Shown: positions 34,884 through 36,300 of the stretch, piece by piece | Numbering within the stretch: the stretch's first letter is position 1 | Layout of the letters: every line of letters starts with the position of its first letter | From: JAPLGD01 sp041302745 | GTDB lineage: Bacteria > Bipolaricaulota > Bipolaricaulia > UBA7950 > UBA9294 | DNA length: 36,300 nucleotides | Reading direction: 5' to 3' | NCBI GenBank assembly: GCA_041302745.1 | Contig: JBFYQP010000189.1 | Coordinates: 1-36,300 of the forward strand | Made by a program: the position numbers and the translations under genes | Notes under the pieces: generated by a model | Database searches by the model: none | What the model was told of the DNA's origin: nothing | Seen by the model: the letters and a program-made list of their open reading frames with translations, nothing else

Positions 34884-35812
34884 GGGGTGGCCTCGGGGAC
34901 GGGGTACGCGCTCGTGATCGCCGTCATGCACTGCAACGCACGGGCGGCCAGCGTTTCCTCCGGGCGGTGGCCGTAGTGGACCTCCTCAAAGAGGGTTGAG
35001 AGCTCGCCAATGGCTGCCCCGTCGAGACCGCCGTCCGCCAGAGCGGCCACGAACTCGCGCGGCGTCAGGCACGAGGGGTCGACCTTCGAGCGTTCGGCCA
35101 GCGCGTGGAGCATCTGCCGGTAGCAGTGCTCCACAGCGCCGCGCGGGTCCCTACCGAGACGGAGTTCCGCGACGGCGGCGCGAACCGGCGCCAGGATCTC
35201 CTCGGTCATGTCCTCCTCCGGAGCACGGCGCTTTCGCCGGAGGACGACGACGAGGGCGACGCAGAGGCCGAGCGCGACGACAGCGAGGATCCCCGTGATC
35301 ACGAGAGTGCTCGGAGCCGTTCCTCGGCCCGTGTCCTCTCCCCCGGTTCCCAAGAGCTCGTCGATGCTCCGATACTCCGCGGGGCCGGCCTTCTCGTCTG
35401 TCAGGTCCGGGGAGGCGGCCGCGTCCTCCGCAGCTAGCTTCCCGTCTTCGTCCGGCCTGTTCATCTGGTAGAGCACGACGGTGATCGCGGCCACCAGCGT
35501 GGCGGCGAACACGACGTTCGCCCAGCGATGGGTCTTTCGTTGCGGTGCGCCGCCGGCGTTCTTCCGAAGGAGAAGGATGACCGCGAGGACGATGAGGCCG
35601 GTGGTCCCGTACGCGATCGCCAGGTCGATCGGGCGGAGTGGAGTCGGCGGCGTTCCCGCTCCCCCGCCGGCGCGCACCTTCACCGAGGTGTCTTCATCGA
35701 ACGGGCGCCCCGACGTGAACGTCACCCGCTCCACGCCTGCGGCGAACAGGATCGCGATCACGATCAGCGCCGAGACGAGCCCGAGGGAGAGCAGGAGGAC
35801 GGAGCGCCTCAT
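34880..35812 (-). CDS. DUF4129-domain membrane protein
   Basis: The ATG at 35812 overlaps the aspS stop (ATGA) and starts MRRSVLLLSLGLVSALIVIAI; the frame continues upstream only antiparallel-free inside aspS. The 310 residues have about four transmembrane segments (4-25, 56-80, 95-110, 166-190), with a low-complexity acidic loop (DEDGKLAAEDAAASPDLTDEKAG). The C-terminal cytosolic domain, about 200-295, matches DUF4129: HCYRQMLHALAERSKVDPSCLTPREFVAAL, FEEVHYGHRPE. DUF4129 is often attached to transglutaminase-like proteins in MoxR-DUF58 loci; here no transglutaminase domain is visible, so either it is elsewhere or this is a shortened version. Translationally coupled to a housekeeping gene. 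Confidence 0.85.
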   Translation of the reverse strand: MRRSVLLLSLGLVSALIVIAILFAAGVERVTFTSGRPFDEDTSVKVRAGGGAGTPPTPLRPIDLAIAYGTTGLIVLAVILLLRKNAGGAPQRKTHRWANVVFAATLVAAITVVLYQMNRPDEDGKLAAEDAAASPDLTDEKAGPAEYRSIDELLGTGGEDTGRGTAPSTLVITGILAVVALGLCVALVVVLRRKRRAPEEDMTEEILAPVRAAVAELRLGRDPRGAVEHCYRQMLHALAERSKVDPSCLTPREFVAALADGGLDGAAIGELSTLFEEVHYGHRPEETLAARALQCMTAITSAYPVPEATP

Positions 35813-36300
35813 GGTCTTCGAGCAACCTCGATTCCCAGTTCCTCGAGCTGCTTCGGCGCCGCGGGCATCGGGGCCTCGGTGAGCGGGCACATGCCGTTGG
35901 CCGTCTTCGGGAACGCGATGACGTCGCGCAGGGACTGTTCGTGTGCCATCAGCATCACCAGACGGTCGATGCCGAGAGCGAATCCCCCGTGCGGCGGCGC
36001 GCCGTAGTCGAGCGCCTCGAGGAACCACCCGAACCGAAGGCGTGCGTCCTCCTCCGAGATGCCGACGAGGCGGAAGATCCTCTCTTGGAGGGCGCGCGAG
36101 TGGATTCGGATGCTCCCACTGCCGAGTTCGATTCCGTTCAGCACGAGGTCGTATGCGTTCGAGCGGACGTGAAGGGGATCGGTCTCCAGCCGGTCGATCT
36201 CGTCCGCGTGGGGAGAGGTGAACATGTGATGGGCGCTCGTGAGGTGGGCTTCCTCGTCGAGCTCGAACAGCGGGAAGTCCGTAACCCAGAGGAACCTCCA
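35809..36300 (-). CDS. aspS: Aspartyl-tRNA synthetase (5' part outside the window)
   Basis: The last 163 codons of a class II aminoacyl-tRNA synthetase; the frame is open through the right edge. Visible parts: WVTDFPLFELDEE, HHMFTSPHADEI, LVLNGIELGSGSIRIHS (aspartate-binding region), QERIFRLVGISEEDARLRFGWFLEALDYGAPPHGG and motif 3 GGFALGIDRLVMLM. The C-terminal TANGMCPLTEAPMPA is typical of bacterial AspS. Whether it discriminates tRNA-Asn (ND-AspRS) cannot be read from this fragment. It is the first visible gene of the minus-strand cluster, and the DUF4129 gene starts inside its stop codon. Confidence 0.96.
   Translation of the reverse strand, partial: WRFLWVTDFPLFELDEEAHLTSAHHMFTSPHADEIDRLETDPLHVRSNAYDLVLNGIELGSGSIRIHSRALQERIFRLVGISEEDARLRFGWFLEALDYGAPPHGGFALGIDRLVMLMAHEQSLRDVIAFPKTANGMCPLTEAPMPAAPKQLEELGIEVARRP

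Overview
The window is GC-rich, gene-dense bacterial DNA. Shine-Dalgarno starts, sigma-70-like promoters, signal peptides, two lipoproteins and a predicted outer-membrane barrel point to a diderm bacterium. The mix (several PKD-domain secreted proteins, a NosD-like beta-helix protein, a DUF4015 glycosidase-like protein, type-2 IleS, a divergent Tgt, a 4-cysteine PurF) suggests an anaerobic candidate-phylum lineage. Something like Bipolaricaulota would fit, but that is inference and not shown by any single gene.

Layout. 1-1470: the end of a PKD protein with a T9SS/FlgD-like C-terminal domain, then a PorV/PorQ-like barrel closed by a clear intrinsic terminator. 1481-3934 (minus): tgt and a secreted DUF4015 protein. 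4108-6771 (plus): promoter, secreted beta-helix protein and a SerB-like HAD phosphatase. 6796-7479 (minus): upp with its promoter. 7647-19125 (plus): a promoter, a potentially structured leader and an eight-gene purine operon, purM-purSL-purQ-purH-purCE-purD-purN-purF, tightly packed and often overlapping. With a class II PurE domain fused to PurC it covers every step from PRPP to IMP except adenylosuccinate lyase (PurB), and needs no PurK. 19274-20080 (minus): a PKD-TlpA lipoprotein. 20232-25372 (plus): a promoter and possible Ile-containing leader peptide, ileS (type 2), purA (first step from IMP to AMP), then rplM from its own promoter, without rpsI.

25535-31491 (plus): a lipoprotein of unknown function and three consecutive secreted proteins built from PKD, vWA and a DUF11-like beta domain. 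Two of them also carry a helical module, with W, VP[WY]T and IAYWLTG..DPLP signatures, at or near the C-terminus. I do not recognise this module as a named family, and it is the strongest candidate for something undescribed here. 31488-36300 (minus): aspS (cut by the window end) followed by a tightly spaced DUF4129 / small membrane protein / MoxR ATPase / DUF58 / membrane protein cluster, converging on the PKD/vWA genes with overlapping stop codons.

All calls come from reading the sequence; no database search was run.
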